Below, piece by piece: positions 13,145 through 24,250 of a DNA stretch of 64,000 bases. The notes under the pieces were generated by a model. The model saw only the letters and a list, made by a program, of their open reading frames with translations, made no database searches and was not told the DNA's origin. The DNA is from Pyxicephalus adspersus (lineage: Eukaryota > Chordata > Amphibia > Anura > Pyxicephalidae): positions 64,911,505 through 64,975,504 of the forward strand of contig NC_092861.1 of NCBI RefSeq assembly GCF_032062135.1, in the 5' to 3' direction. The translations under genes and the position numbers were made by a program. Each line of letters starts with the position of its first letter. The stretch's first letter is position 1.

Positions 13145-14321
13145 TTGAATTGAATCTAATATATTTGTTTTGGATTTGTAATGGAATAGTTTGAATACTG
13201 TTTTTTTAGAAGGCAAATTTAACACAAAAATGTAGGGGCACTGATGAAATTTTTATGCACATATTATATACAATCATCAGCTGTAGTTAAATACAGTATT
13301 TGTTTCTTGGAAAAAAAGTTTTGGGATACAAAGTATTCTTTCAAACAACTTGTGTTTAAGTTGGCAAAGTGTATCCAATGCATTAGAGACCAACAAACAT
13401 TTACTCCTATCAGAGAAACACACTGATCAAGGAGGAAAATATAATTAGATAATCCCCAAGTACTACTGAAGACATAAGATTCCACTTATTTCAGGGTTCA
13501 GCACTTTAGAAACAATACACATGCACATTAATAGCAACTAGCTCAGCAGGTCCCTGCTGAAGATTATCGTGGCTCTCAATTCTCAGCTCAATCATTCTAT
13601 AAACCTGCACAGTGCACCTAGACAGTGAAAAGGTGAAAGCATAACTTCAGTGATACAGGATTTTGATTTTATTCCGGATGTAAATGTAGGGAGGACAGTA
13701 TTTTTTAGAAATATTGTTGGGTATTACCCCTTATAATGCACCTGTCCGCCTAAATCTGATATGGTATCAACCAGCACTGGGGAACTAACTCACCCACTGA
13801 TTTTGTTTAATAATTAAAGAAGAGCTCCAGGAAATATGCCAAGAAAAGATAGTGTAATGTGTTATGTGTTATTATACCTACTTAAGTGCTGTCTTTATAA
13901 TAAATAGGAGAAATAGCTGACTCCTTTAGTTCAGCGTTTCAAGTGTTTAGTCGATGGGCTTTTTATTCCTGATCTGAGCTACTGTTTTTTTTCTTTTGTT
14001 GCTAGTTTGTTGTTTCATGTTTGTTCACCTCCAAATAGTCACACAGCAACACAAATATTGAAATCTATTGTATTAATCCAAACAATATATGGACAGTGGT
14101 AAATAGTATCTGATGACATCATTACTTTACCAGAATTCACAAAGCAATCTACATGTATATAGAACATCCTTCGAGGCATTCTACACTACTATGTAGTTTA
14201 ACATACGTATGGCCATAACAACATCAATAGCACCAGTAGAAGCCCAGACAGCACGCTGCAAAGAATGTGTGTATGGAAGTTATACTGTATGTGGAATTTA
14301 TATATGGTCTCATTTTGGACA
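13145..14321. other. Intergenic, nothing recognised
   Basis: AT-rich sequence without exon signals or repeats that I recognise. Confidence 0.4.
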
Positions 14322-14627
14322 GAATGGTGGCTTAGAGGTTAGCACTCTGGCCTTTGCAGCACTAGGTCCCGGATGAATCTCAGCTAGGACACTATCTGCA
14401 TGGAGTTTGCAGGTTCTCTCTGTGTTTGTGTGGGTTTCCTCTCTCACAAAAACATGTAATTAGGTTAGGTGGCTTCCCCCCAAAATTGACCTTAGACTTT
14501 TTCAGAGGTTAACATACATAAAGACATTAACAAATGACTGAGGCAGGGATATTAGGTTGTGGGGAGCAGCTAGTATCATGACTATGGACTTTGTAAAATA
14601 ATATAAATGCTGTATAATAATAATAGT
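14322..14627 (+). repeat. tRNA-derived SINE
   Basis: The head contains an RNA polymerase III A-box match TGGCTTAGAGG at 14328-14338 and, 33 bp further on, a degenerate B box GGATGAATCT at 14371-14380. The body follows the frog SINE I remember, with the phrases ACACTATCTGCATGGAGTTT and GACTATGGACTTTGTA. It ends in a TAATAATAATAG tail near 14627, a typical SINE terminus. The broken B box suggests an old, inactive copy. Confidence 0.7.
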
Positions 14628-16299
14628 GGCATGCTTGGGAAATGGGTTGCTCTGCTGGATTGCATGTGGCATCAGAAGAGAAGAGATCTTTCTTGTTGTT
14701 GTCGTGAGCATAGGGCCTGATATGATCGGGGTGCATATTGGGGATAAGAGTGAGGGTGACTGGTGTTGGTATACAGTTTATTTGAGTTATAAATTATATC
14801 ACTTTACTGATGTTATGTGGCATGAAAGTGTGTAAAAAAAGTGCAGCAGGTTAAAAAGACAGAAATGACATGGAGTCCCCAGGGTAAAAGAACAGGTAAA
14901 GGCAGTGCAATGATCTCATCAGAAGCTGCATGGTGTACAAGGGGGATGTGCTCATGGGGGGAAAGGGGCTTACAAACATTTGTTGCTCTCAGTGTATATA
15001 TGAAGCCTCAGTGCTAGTGGTAGCAGTTAAAGAGAATACACATGAATATGGGAAATATAGTGTGTTACAGTTATTCCTGGGGGCCATGGGACTCCTAAGG
15101 TACGGTGTCTGTAAAAATTTGGGTGTACAGTATTTTTTCCCCTCTTGTCCATAAAATATTAGAAACAGGATTTGCAAGCATGAAGTTAGCTCAGCAATGG
15201 AGAATGATTAGCTGCAGAGAGTTTTCAGGCAATGCTGGAAACTTGTCCTTCTTCCTATATCTGCCTTTTTTAGGGGGCCAAAGTTTCTGGAGTTCACTCC
15301 CTCTTTTAGACAAATCCTATCACAATAAAAAGGAAGAGGAAAAGTTAGTTCTATCAAGCCATAGTCTCCCTAGTTATATATACATATATATATGGAAAGA
15401 AATGTTGCAGTTTCATTATATGAAACCATCTAGAAAAATGATGTTCCTGTCTTATAATTCTGTACTTCGAGACAAGAAAATGACAGCTCCACTCTGTAGG
15501 AAATTCAGCTAATTGAGAATATGTAAAAGAAATAGAGGTCAAGCTATACTGTCTAAAATTGTTTCATTAGTATGGGACAAAACAGAAAGCCTGGCATTTT
15601 TAGGAACAATGTATTGGCTTGCAGCTAGTATATAGAGAAACCTTAAAAGTAAAAATCCTGTTTTTCTCCTGTGGGGAGGAACGCATTCATTTTCTGATGA
15701 ATTTTGTACTTTAAGAATTGTTGCAGACCCAGCAGAAATCTATAAGATAATCAATTATTCAGCAGATTACTCAGCAGGAAGATTGAATGGAGTCTCCTTC
15801 AAAAAGAGTTGGTATGAAAGTTGTAAATAAGAAAGATATTTTTCTTCCTGCTTCATGGATTTTCACCCACGGCTGGAAAGGACACAATTTCGTTTTGCAT
15901 TCATTTTTTCTTGGCTTATTTTCTCGTGTTCTTTTTATTTATTTTTAATGCCCAAATACATTGTTCCATAGTGAGCCGGTAGTTAAGTTACTGAAATGAA
16001 ATTGGAGCTCCTCGGTCATTAGGTACCTCTACTTCCCCATCGCAAACTCCAGGGGGTGACATTTTTTTTAGTCAGGATATGCAGGCCATGCTGTAACATT
16101 ATCAGGGTAGGATATTTGCCAGACATCTCATTGTTAGCACTGTGATATACATAGTTGCTCTGCTTCAGTAGAGAGTTGGTGACAAGTCAGCTGTATTATT
16201 GGCTAGTGATTTCTAATTTTTGAAAAAAAATACCTTTTTATATATATTATTGTAGCCTTGTTTGGACAAATTTAATTTTTGTTATATTACTTTTTATAA
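14628..16299. other. Intergenic, nothing recognised
   Basis: Contains a 135-codon open frame (15105-15512) that has biased composition, includes a run from an (AT)n microsatellite and lacks family features. I treat it as chance. No other feature seen. Confidence 0.4.
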
Positions 16300-16477
16300 T
16301 TATTACTTATAATGATTTTTTATATTATAACTTATGATTTGTGTTTCAAACTTTATCATACCTGGGAGGTATTCCTAAGAATTACAGGCCTACAATATTA
16401 AACAACAAATTCCCATGCAAAACAATGTACCGCTTTTGACATAATAATACTGCCATAATTAAACCACCAAGGAGGTC
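16300..16477 (-). mobile_element. Partial relative of the 49-51 kb piggyBac element
   Basis: In reverse complement the segment starts ACCTCCTTGGTGGTTTAA, a degenerate version of the CCTCCCTGGCGGT terminus. It then runs through AGGCCTGTAATTCTTAGGAA, which is also present at about 49106-49126 inside the piggyBac element. It also shares AAAACAATGTACCGCTTTT with the element at 55283-55771. The other end is lost in AT-rich sequence. Confidence 0.6.
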
Positions 16478-16479
16478 AA

Positions 16480-17689
16480 ACGGGTTGTGTAGATGGGATT
16501 ATAATAGTGTAAAATATCCATCCTCTTCTCTCTGTTTGAATTTTAGGTGACCTTTCAATTGTGTGGATAGTGCAACATTTGTTTATTGTTTTTTGGTGCA
16601 CTGAAAGCATCCCAACATGTGCATAGAGAAAACCTACATTTTAATCTATGTATGGTGAAATTGTTGTGAAAGAGCACCAAGAGATTACTTTGGGAAAATG
16701 TATTTTTCAATATACACTTTGGCTGTTCCAGACCTGGCTGGCTTGTGATGTTATCCATAGATAAAACAGGATTTGCAACCCTTATAATATTCTCCAAAAT
16801 AATACCCTTGTTTTCTGTGGCTTTGTTATGATGAAATGAAAACTTAAAAAAAAATAATAATAATATTAAAAAAGTGTTTGAACAGGGCAATTGAAATAAA
16901 CATATGCACTCAAATGATGTTTTATGATATTGCTACATTGATGTGGAAGGTTTGTTTAGGAAAGATAAAAAAACATCTATCAGATGTAGGATTAGACAGG
17001 TCATTTCAGATTAGGAATGGTCATTTCAGTGGTTGCATTCAATATTATAGATTAATAATAGAAAGAAAAAAAATGATAATAAAATCTATAATTATGTATT
17101 TATGTTGGAGTTGGCCATTTTTCTTTCAATTAAAGAAAATCCTGTGTGAGCCTTTTTACTTACTGATAAATGGGGTGGTGCCACCCACAGTACCATGAAT
17201 AGGGTAAAACATTTTAGCATTCCTTTTTTTGGAAGCTGGTAGTACTTCTAAAAGCTCTGGTGGGTACAATCCTTTATAAAAGAGGAAGTAGACCATAAGG
17301 AATGTTATCTATCCACACCCTCCCTGTTTGAATTCTTTACAAACTATTTGTTATCACAGATTTATTCTTTATATCCTAAAAATATTTGGGTAGTATCTGT
17401 GATTGTTTATGTGCTTATTGTGCTGTATTTATTTGTTTTGTTTTTGTGCCATTAAAATACCTACCTATGGTGTATTGTGTGCAATAAACTGACAGACAGG
17501 TATAGCAACTGTCATCTCCACCAATGAAACACATTTAGGCTCTGGTGAAATGGCCAAATTATTGCAACCTAGCAATATTACTTTTAATAATATGCAGCAG
17601 TCATTAATGAGCTGGATGGTGCACCGAGCCCCTTTTGGTTTTAGAGCATAGGGAACTTTATTTAAATATAAAAGGTCTAAGCTGAAGTC
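16480..17689. other. Intergenic, nothing recognised
   Basis: No exon-like frames with splice signals and no recognisable repeat. Confidence 0.4.
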
Positions 17690-17945
17690 TAAAGCTGCGT
17701 ACACATTTGAAATTTCCCAAAACCATCAGAAATACAGGAAATCACTGTAGGAGGATTACCGCAGCTGCATTCATAAATACAGCCGTGGGAATCCTCCTGT
17801 AAGTGAGCGATCCCCAGGCACTACAGGTCAGAATGAGGGCAAGCCGCACTGAAGTATGTGTTCCTGGATAGAGTTTCTCTATCCAAGATCACAGGACTCC
17901 TGTGTTCTTGGATAGAGAAACTCTATCCAAGAACACATACAACTA
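17690..17945. repeat. AGCTGCGTACACA-starting repeat, right end not found
   Basis: TAA followed by AGCTGCGTACACATTTG at 17690-17709 matches the left end of the elements at 12913 and 31494, including the TAA target site. The interior is different and resembles another frog repeat with nested palindromes (see 17854-17940). A matching right terminus is not visible before the Tc1 fragment at 17983. Confidence 0.5.
17854..17940. repeat. Strong compound palindrome (34-nt arms)
   Basis: The left arm 17854-17887 and right arm 17907-17940 are reverse complements with a single mismatch in 34 positions. The 19-nt loop itself contains ACAGGACTCCTGT. Each arm carries an inner palindrome, GGATAGAG-TTT-CTCTATCC and its equivalent. 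The unit could fold as one long hairpin or a cruciform with side stems. It lies inside a repeat and is probably a transposon structural feature. Confidence 0.85.
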
Positions 17946-17982
17946 GTAAAGGCCTGCAAGAGCAATCAGGGGAGCGGAGCTC

Positions 17983-18110
17983 TCAGTGAAGTCATTGTCA
18001 TGTTCAAGAAACCAGTTTGAGCTGATATGGACCATGAAAATATCCCCCAAACAATTATACCACTACTATCAACCTGAACTATTGATAGAAGCCAGGATGT
18101 ATCTATTAAT
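17983..18110 (-). mobile_element. Tc1 fragment with the same internal deletion as the 20 kb copy
   Basis: This is nearly identical over about 115 bp to 20084-20200: GTCATGTTCAAGAAACCAG, then TGATATGGACCATGAAAATA, then CCCCC[AC]AACAATTATACCAC. In fuller relatives (compare 31340-31493 plus 31901-31965) about 170 bp or more separate the first and third phrases, so both copies carry the same deletion. No terminal repeats are visible. Confidence 0.75.
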
Positions 18111-18177
18111 TAAGTTAAGGTAACCTCTTTTGACTCCAACCATTCAATCATGTGCAAGCAAAAATCAAGTTTTCAAG

Positions 18178-18200
18178 TTTTTTTTTTTTTTTTTTTTTTT
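18178..18200. repeat. T23 homopolymer
   Basis: An uninterrupted run of T directly after the Tc1 fragment region. It could be the tail of a retroposed sequence on the minus strand, but no body was recognised. Confidence 0.8.
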
Positions 18201-19528
18201 ACATTTTCCTACATGTAATTGGGTATTGTTTTTAGAGTGTATTTTTAACACATTCACTATGCAAAGTAAATCAGCTATTGGAAAATGATATTTCACTTCA
18301 GTAAGTGAACAGCCTGAACTAGTTTAGTAAATCATTACCTATTTATAATACTGGATGTATAGTTTACCATAAACATATGCTACAAAATAGAAATTAAATG
18401 CTATCAAAAAGATGGTGTGTGGATTTTCCATAAGATACTTGATGTAGCGTGAATTTTACTGAAGCAGAACTGCTGAGTGAAGCATTTGTTTTGCTAGTCT
18501 TCCTAATGATTTCATTTTCACCAGCTCTCAGAGACCAATTTTCATACATGTACTTTTTTTAAATCGAAATGCAAGGAAATTTACAAGCTGCTCAAATAGT
18601 CATCAAAAAAGTTAAGGCAAATAACATTAGATAGTCTGGTGCAGCTCAATTGTTCCACTGACAGTACACTGCATTTTGATTGTTTAAAACGGGTAAAATT
18701 ATTACAGCCCATTTTTTTAAGGATTGTGTATACAAAGCTGATGTTTAAAGCTGTACATAAATGCATTTTTCTAATATTACCCAATGTAATTTCAAATAAC
18801 TTTCCTTACACTAGCATTGTCTGTTTGAAGATTATTCCCTGGGATATTTACATATTAATATATACCATGCATTGTTTTTGGAACGCTTTTCTATTCAAAG
18901 AAAAGTATTATTCAGAAACGTAAGTAGATCCATTAGGAAATGGATTAATGTTATTATTTTTAACCTTCTGTTTTTGTAAGCTGATGTTACTTGGGACCAT
19001 CCAAAATTGGCAAACACTACAAACTTTAGGTTCTGTTATTTTCAAGGCAATTCTATATGTCTTGTTATCTTATCATTTATTAATCTATTTTTTACAACAT
19101 TCATGTTACATGTTGTAAACAAACAAAACCACTTGTGTGCTGCTCTCAAACCCAACAATAAGACAGCAATGCCTATTCTAAAGACAACATTGTTGAGAAT
19201 GGGCACTGTGAATTACTGTAATAGAACAGTGGCCAGGCTATTGACATTCAGATATTTACATATTCATTGCAAGCAAAATATTCTTAAATACATGTCCTCA
19301 CTAACCTTTATAGCTGCAGATACCATAAAAATGTATCTTAATAGCTAATGTTAGTGCCCAGCAGGCATGAGTATTTTTAGGCTAATTGGCATATGTTTAT
19401 GTGTTTTGACTCTCATAGAAACACAGATATACACAATCAAATGCAATTGTATGGAATGTATTTTTATCATTGGTGCTTCCTTCTGTACTTAACCCCATCA
19501 CATCAGAACTATATTTACCAAACACATT
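18201..19528. other. Intergenic, nothing recognised
   Basis: AT-rich. Open frames of about 60-113 codons on both strands have no family resemblance or splice signals. Confidence 0.4.
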
Positions 19529-19752
19529 GGGCCTGATATATTAAAGCTCTCCAAGGTTGGGGAGGATACTTTTCTTCAGTGAACCTGGGTAATTCAGCAA
19601 ACTTGGAATGGATTTCATTAAAGAAAATTAGCTATTTATTAGCAAATATTTTTAATCCTTGATCAGATCCATTTTATATTTGTTGGACCAACAAGCTTCA
19701 CTGATGAAAGCGTATCTTCTCCAGCCTTGAAGAGCTTTAATAAATCAGGCCA
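19529..19752. mobile_element. Foldback MITE (GGGCCTGATATATTAAAG family), full length
   Basis: It starts GGGCCTGATATATTAAAGC and ends, in reverse complement, GGCCTGATTTATTAAAGC. The two halves are inverted copies that include the CTCTCCAAGG and AACCTGG segments around a short central spacer (CAAATATTTTTAATCC area). It is one of six copies in the window (others at 23966, 28916, 29199, 47534 and 53075). It has no coding capacity. I did not find a clear target-site duplication, so the superfamily is open. Confidence 0.8.
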
Positions 19753-19796
19753 ATTGTGTGAATATGAACACCAATCCCAGAGAAATGTATTTGTAT

Positions 19797-19915
19797 TCAT
19801 CACCTTGTTGAATTCATGTCACTTAGGTTTATGACAATGAGTTTCAGACAGAATATTGTTATGATGAGTAAGAACATAAACATGATAATCAGTACATGAG
19901 TAAAAACATAAACAT
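19797..19915. repeat. Unclassified repeat shared with 24149-24250
   Basis: The phrase from ATCACCTTGTTGAATT through GAGTTTCAGACAGAATATTG to GAACATAAACATGATAATC recurs in the same orientation at 24149-24250, again just downstream of a foldback MITE. In this copy the 30-bp segment containing AACATAAACATGATAAT is duplicated in tandem (about 19870-19921). It is not part of the Tc1 element that follows. Confidence 0.7.
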
Positions 19916-19916
19916 G

Positions 19917-21091
19917 ATAATTGGTAATTCTTTTTGGCATATATTCAACAAGATTTTGGTATTTTTGGCAAAACAAGTTTTCTGGCATTTTGTCATTGAT
20001 GATAATCTCCTTTTCCATCATCCATATACCTCTAACACCCCAAAGGCGTTCTATTGAGTTAAGATCTGGTGACATTTGTATACAGTGAAGTCATGTTCAA
20101 GAAACCAGTTTGAGCTGATATGGACCATGAAAATATCCCCCACACAATTATACCACTACTACCAACCAGAACCATTGATAGAAGCCAGGATGTATCCATG
20201 CTTTCATATTGCTGACACCAATATCTGACCTTAACATCTGAATGTTGCAACATAAATTAGGACTCAAAAGTCCAGGCAATGTTTTTTCAAACTCCTGTCA
20301 ATTTTGGTGAGCACATTTTAAACTATTGCCTCTGGTACCTGTTATTAACTGACAGAAGTGTCACCTGGAATGGTCTCCTACTGCTGTAGCCCATCTGCTT
20401 CAAGTTTGATGTTGTGCATTCACAGATACTCTTCTGCAAACCTTTGATGAGAAGGTATGCACATTCAAAAAGTGTCACCGGAAACAATGTTTTTCGATAA
20501 TTTCCAGCAACGAGCGCTGTACACACAGAGCTGGGAGAACAAGAGTGAGTGAGTGCCACCTGCTCTGCTTCCTTGAGTTGTATTGTGGTCGTTGACTTTT
20601 GGTCCTTCATGGATCCATCAGGACAACCTCTGTGCACCTGTTAGAATCTCTTCCGATGAGCCTGACCATTCATATCGGGACAGAATCATCTGACATATGA
20701 ACGTAACCTTACTCTAGCCTTTTTTATCAGCTCAAACCGGTCTGGCCAATCTTCTGTGACCTTTGGCATCAATAAGGCATTTTTGTCTAGGGAACTGACA
20801 CTCAATGTATATTCCCCTTTTTTGACTATTCTCTGTAAACCCTAGAGATGGCTGTGTATGAAAATCCCAGAAGATCAGCAGGCCCTTAAATACTCAACCC
20901 TGCCCACCTGGCACAAGCATACCACAGGTATTTAGGTCACCTGTATCCCCTTTCTTTCCCATTCAGATGCTCAGTTTGAACTTCAGCAGGTCGTCTTGAT
21001 AATGATTACATGCATAAATGCGTTGCTGCCAAGTGATTGTCAAGTGAAGCAGTTGAACAGGTGTACCTAATAACATGGCTGTTGAATGTAT
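19917..21091 (-). mobile_element. Tc1 element, near full length but decayed, minus orientation
   Basis: The outer end at about 21055-21091 reads ACAGGTGTACCTAATAACAT, the terminal repeat of a well-known vertebrate Tc1 family. Going leftward, the minus strand passes through family landmarks and encodes SMDTSWLLSMVL followed by IIVWGIFSWSIS near 20120-20195, then SPDLNSIERLWGV near 20030-20075 (third catalytic position E). It ends at EYMPKRITN near 19917, where the inner terminus is missing. The shared deletion at about 20118-20134 removes the region holding the second catalytic aspartate. About 20460-20735 looks like inserted foreign sequence, since the Tc1 text breaks and resumes. Multiple frame changes mean it is not functional. 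Confidence 0.85.
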
Positions 21092-21837
21092 GTGAATGTA
21101 ATGCTATTTTGTTAAATCCACTATTTAAATATTAGAATAAATAGAATAAAAAGGTCTTTAGTTGCAAATACAGTGGAATTACATCTGCCAACCTGCCAAC
21201 AAAAATGTTAAACTGTTGCATCAAACCTTGTCTTTTTATTAATTGAGAAGCCAACATGAGATTTTGTTTATAATATTGTGTAGATATTTTTATCAAAGCA
21301 ACCTATTTTTGTGGTTGTCAGCCATACCATTTGTGAATGACTTTTTGAGGTCAGGGCATTTAATGCACAAACATAGGTGAAATCCCCTTTTTTTCCTACA
21401 CTGACCCCTAATACCCAAAAGAACATTGAAATGAACCTTAAGAAACTAATCTGTTATAATAAGCTTTAAGCACATGTTACTCTCAACTAGAAATTATCCC
21501 TAAAAGTTGTCTGTCACAAAGTGAGATTGGAAAAGATGATTAGGAGGGGATGATTAGGATAATAACAAAAACACTGTAACTATTAGCGGATCAGATCTAG
21601 AGTAGAGATTTTGAGCATCACTACCAGGGTCTGATGATAATAAATAGTACAAGTTACAATGTCAAATTACAACAGCCTTGAGTGGCCCTGAAATGTGGTG
21701 ATTTTTTAAGTAGAAACTTCTACCCGATTCTCCTTTCCCTTGCTGCTCTGTAATCCCTTTTCCAGTAGAGGGTGAGGTGGATGATGCCAAAAACCCTCCA
21801 ATCTTGGCATCACATATTTGATTCCACCAATATATAA

Positions 21838-21882
<45 letters not shown>

Positions 21883-22972
21883 ATTCCCTTTCCTCATTTT
21901 ATACTTCCTTGTAATCATGTAAATTTTTAAGATATATTTTAACAGTCTCAGACCATGCATTTTGTGAAGCTCTACCTCTATAATCTATAATCTAAGCGCT
22001 ATAATTTATAACACAATGCCAAGAAAACCAATGGCTATAGTGATATTATAAATACAGCTTTTTTTGTAAGCTTCAATATTTTGATTTTTATATTATGGCA
22101 AAAAAAATTTACCATCTATACTTCAAGTGTGTCAGTTTCATTTGAACATTGTCTGTGTTTAAGGTACAGTTTGTAGTTTTTCTGTAAAATAACAATTGAT
22201 GCCAGTGGTAGATTGGAATTAGAACCCATTGCTCAAAATGCCATCCTAATGCAGTGGTGCTTTCTTAGAAATCATATGGGGAAATCCATGTAGAACCATA
22301 GGTCAAGGGGCCTTTTGTTCCCCAAAAAAATCCATTCATAACCTTTTTTTTCACATCTGTTGCCATATCTGTCAAGGCTAAGATCTAGCATGAATGCAGG
22401 GCAGGGCAGGGCAGGATGAAGTCATCCTATGTTTTCCCTTCATCTTGTGATCATCACATGACACAAAGTAGACTAAGGTGACTTCTCTCCTTGCCAGGAG
22501 CTTCTCTAAGAGGTTTGACAAGGACTGCACTGTTACCTCTACTTAAGTGGGCACTTAAGTAAACAACGCAGTAACATTTTTTGCCTCAGTTCAGCAACAC
22601 GCCTCAAACTGAACTGGGGCTTAATTTCCATATGTGGCTAGAGAACCAAGAAGAAATTTCCTTTAAATGGCTTCCAGACCTTGGATCATTTGGAAAAATG
22701 TTTTTGAATTCACAATCTCAAAAAACAAAATAGTAAATTCTTTTAAATTGAATTATAAATATATATAGTTTTCCACTGTAATTTAGATTATGATAATGAA
22801 GAAATAAATTATATATGTGTACAACTATTTCAACTGTATCTATTAGATACTGTTGTATGAAGATTTATTGTTTGTGTTATTGATCAAAAAATGCAACATG
22901 TTCCATGAGATATGCTTACTTTTTCTCATGATACATACAGTACATACATGTATATATACTTACAAATATGTA
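21092..22972. other. Intergenic between two Tc1 copies
   Basis: Holds an (AT)n microsatellite at about 21844-21880 and a short (GGGCA)n-like run near 22396-22415. No gene or other repeat was recognised. Confidence 0.4.
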
Positions 22973-23965
22973 CCCACTGGTCATTTTATTAGGTATGCCT
23001 GTTCAACGGCTTGTTAATGCAGTACACCAAGAGTAAATCAAATGGAACCCCATAATCCATTTACGCATGTTGACATTGCCTGCTGAAGTTTAAAAGCATT
23101 AGAATAGGGAGAAAGTGATTTAGGTGACTTTAAATGAACATGCAGATGCATTCAGACCATACAAGCTGTGTATTCAGAAAAGCAATCTGGGTATTAAGCA
23201 ACTGCTAATCTACAGGAATTTTCATACACAACCATCTCAGGGTTTGCAAAGAAGGAAAAATATCCAGTCAGCCAGTTCCCTGGGTAAATGTTTTTTTGCC
23301 AGGTCAGGGGAGTAATATGAGCTGATAGAAAGGCAAAAGTAAGTCAAATAATCACTCCAATACAACCATGGTATACAAAAGAGCAACTCTGATCACACAT
23401 TAAAACTTAAAGCAGATGGGCTACAGGATCAGGAGACCACACTGGGTACCACTCCTGTCAGCTAATAGCAGGTACGTGAGGCTACAATTTTCATGGGCCC
23501 ACTAAAACTGGACATGAGAAAACTAAACGAAAAACATTTTGTGGTCTTAATTTCTGCTGCAGCATTTGGATCATAGGGTCAAACTATGGCATCAAAAACA
23601 CAAAAGCATGGATCCATCCTGGCTTGCATCAATTTTTCTGGCTGGTGGGGGTGTAATGATGTGGGGGATATTTTCTTGGCACGCTTTGGGCAACTTAGTA
23701 CTAACTGAACATCTTTGAAAATCAAGAGTCTACCTTAATCTTGTTGCTGTCCATTCTTTTATGACCACAATATACCCATTTTCTCATTGGTACTTCCAGC
23801 ACGATAACGCACCCGTCACAAAGCCGAAAATATTTATTTCAGGTTTCTAAAAGAGTTCAGTGTACTTAAATGACCTCCACAGTCACCAGAGCCCAATAGT
23901 GCACCTATATTATGTGATGGAATGGGAAATTAGCATCAAATATGTGCATGCTTCTTAATGCTGTT
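22973..23965 (+). mobile_element. Tc1 element, plus orientation, 3' part replaced
   Basis: It starts with the terminal repeat CACTGGTCATTTTATTAGG at 22975 and proceeds in transposase orientation through recognisable family text. CATGGATCCATCCTGGCTTG and GTAATGATGTGGGGGATATT correspond to the DPSWL and VMVWGI blocks near 23610-23670. CAGAGCCCAATAGTGCACC near 23890 corresponds to the SPxLxPIEH block. The element stops at 23965, where a foldback MITE begins, and the expected 3' terminal repeat is absent. Frames are broken throughout. Confidence 0.85.
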
Positions 23966-24147
23966 GGGCCCGATATATTAAAGCTCTCCAAGGCTGGAGA
24001 GGATACACTTTCGTCAGTGAAACCTGAAATGGATTTCATTGGATAATTGTTAGCAAATATTTTCAATCCTGGACCAGATCCATTATAGGTTTGCTGGAAC
24101 ACCCAGGTTCACAGATGAAAGTGTATCCTCTCCAGCCTTGGAGACTT
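23966..24147. mobile_element. Foldback MITE, right end truncated
   Basis: It begins GGGCCCGATATATTAAAGC directly at the end of Tc1 sequence and runs through the inverted half to CCAGCCTTGGAGACTT, where it is cut off 10-15 bases before its normal end. The next base is the single ambiguous N of the window (24148). The abutment with Tc1 suggests insertion into that element. Confidence 0.8.
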
Positions 24148-24148
24148 N

Positions 24149-24250
24149 ATCACCTTGTTGAATTTATGACACTTCGGATCGAGACATTGAGTTTCAGACT
24201 GAATATTGTTATGATGAGTAAGAACATAAACATGATAATCAGTGCATGTC
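24149..24250. repeat. Second copy of the 19797-19915 repeat
   Basis: It starts ATCACCTTGTTGAATTTATG and ends near ATGATAATCAGTGCATG, matching 19797-19910 with scattered differences. As there, it sits immediately to the right of a foldback MITE. Confidence 0.7.

Noticed and set aside
15105..15512. 135-codon open frame on the + strand
   Set aside because: It includes an (AT)n-encoded IYIYIYI stretch, has no conserved domain or splice context, and overlaps an opposing frame. Chance length in AT-rich DNA is the simpler explanation.
17400..18200. Array of palindromes considered as a CRISPR-like or origin structure
   Set aside because: There are no regularly spaced direct repeats with unique spacers. 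The palindrome lies inside interspersed repeats of a vertebrate genome.
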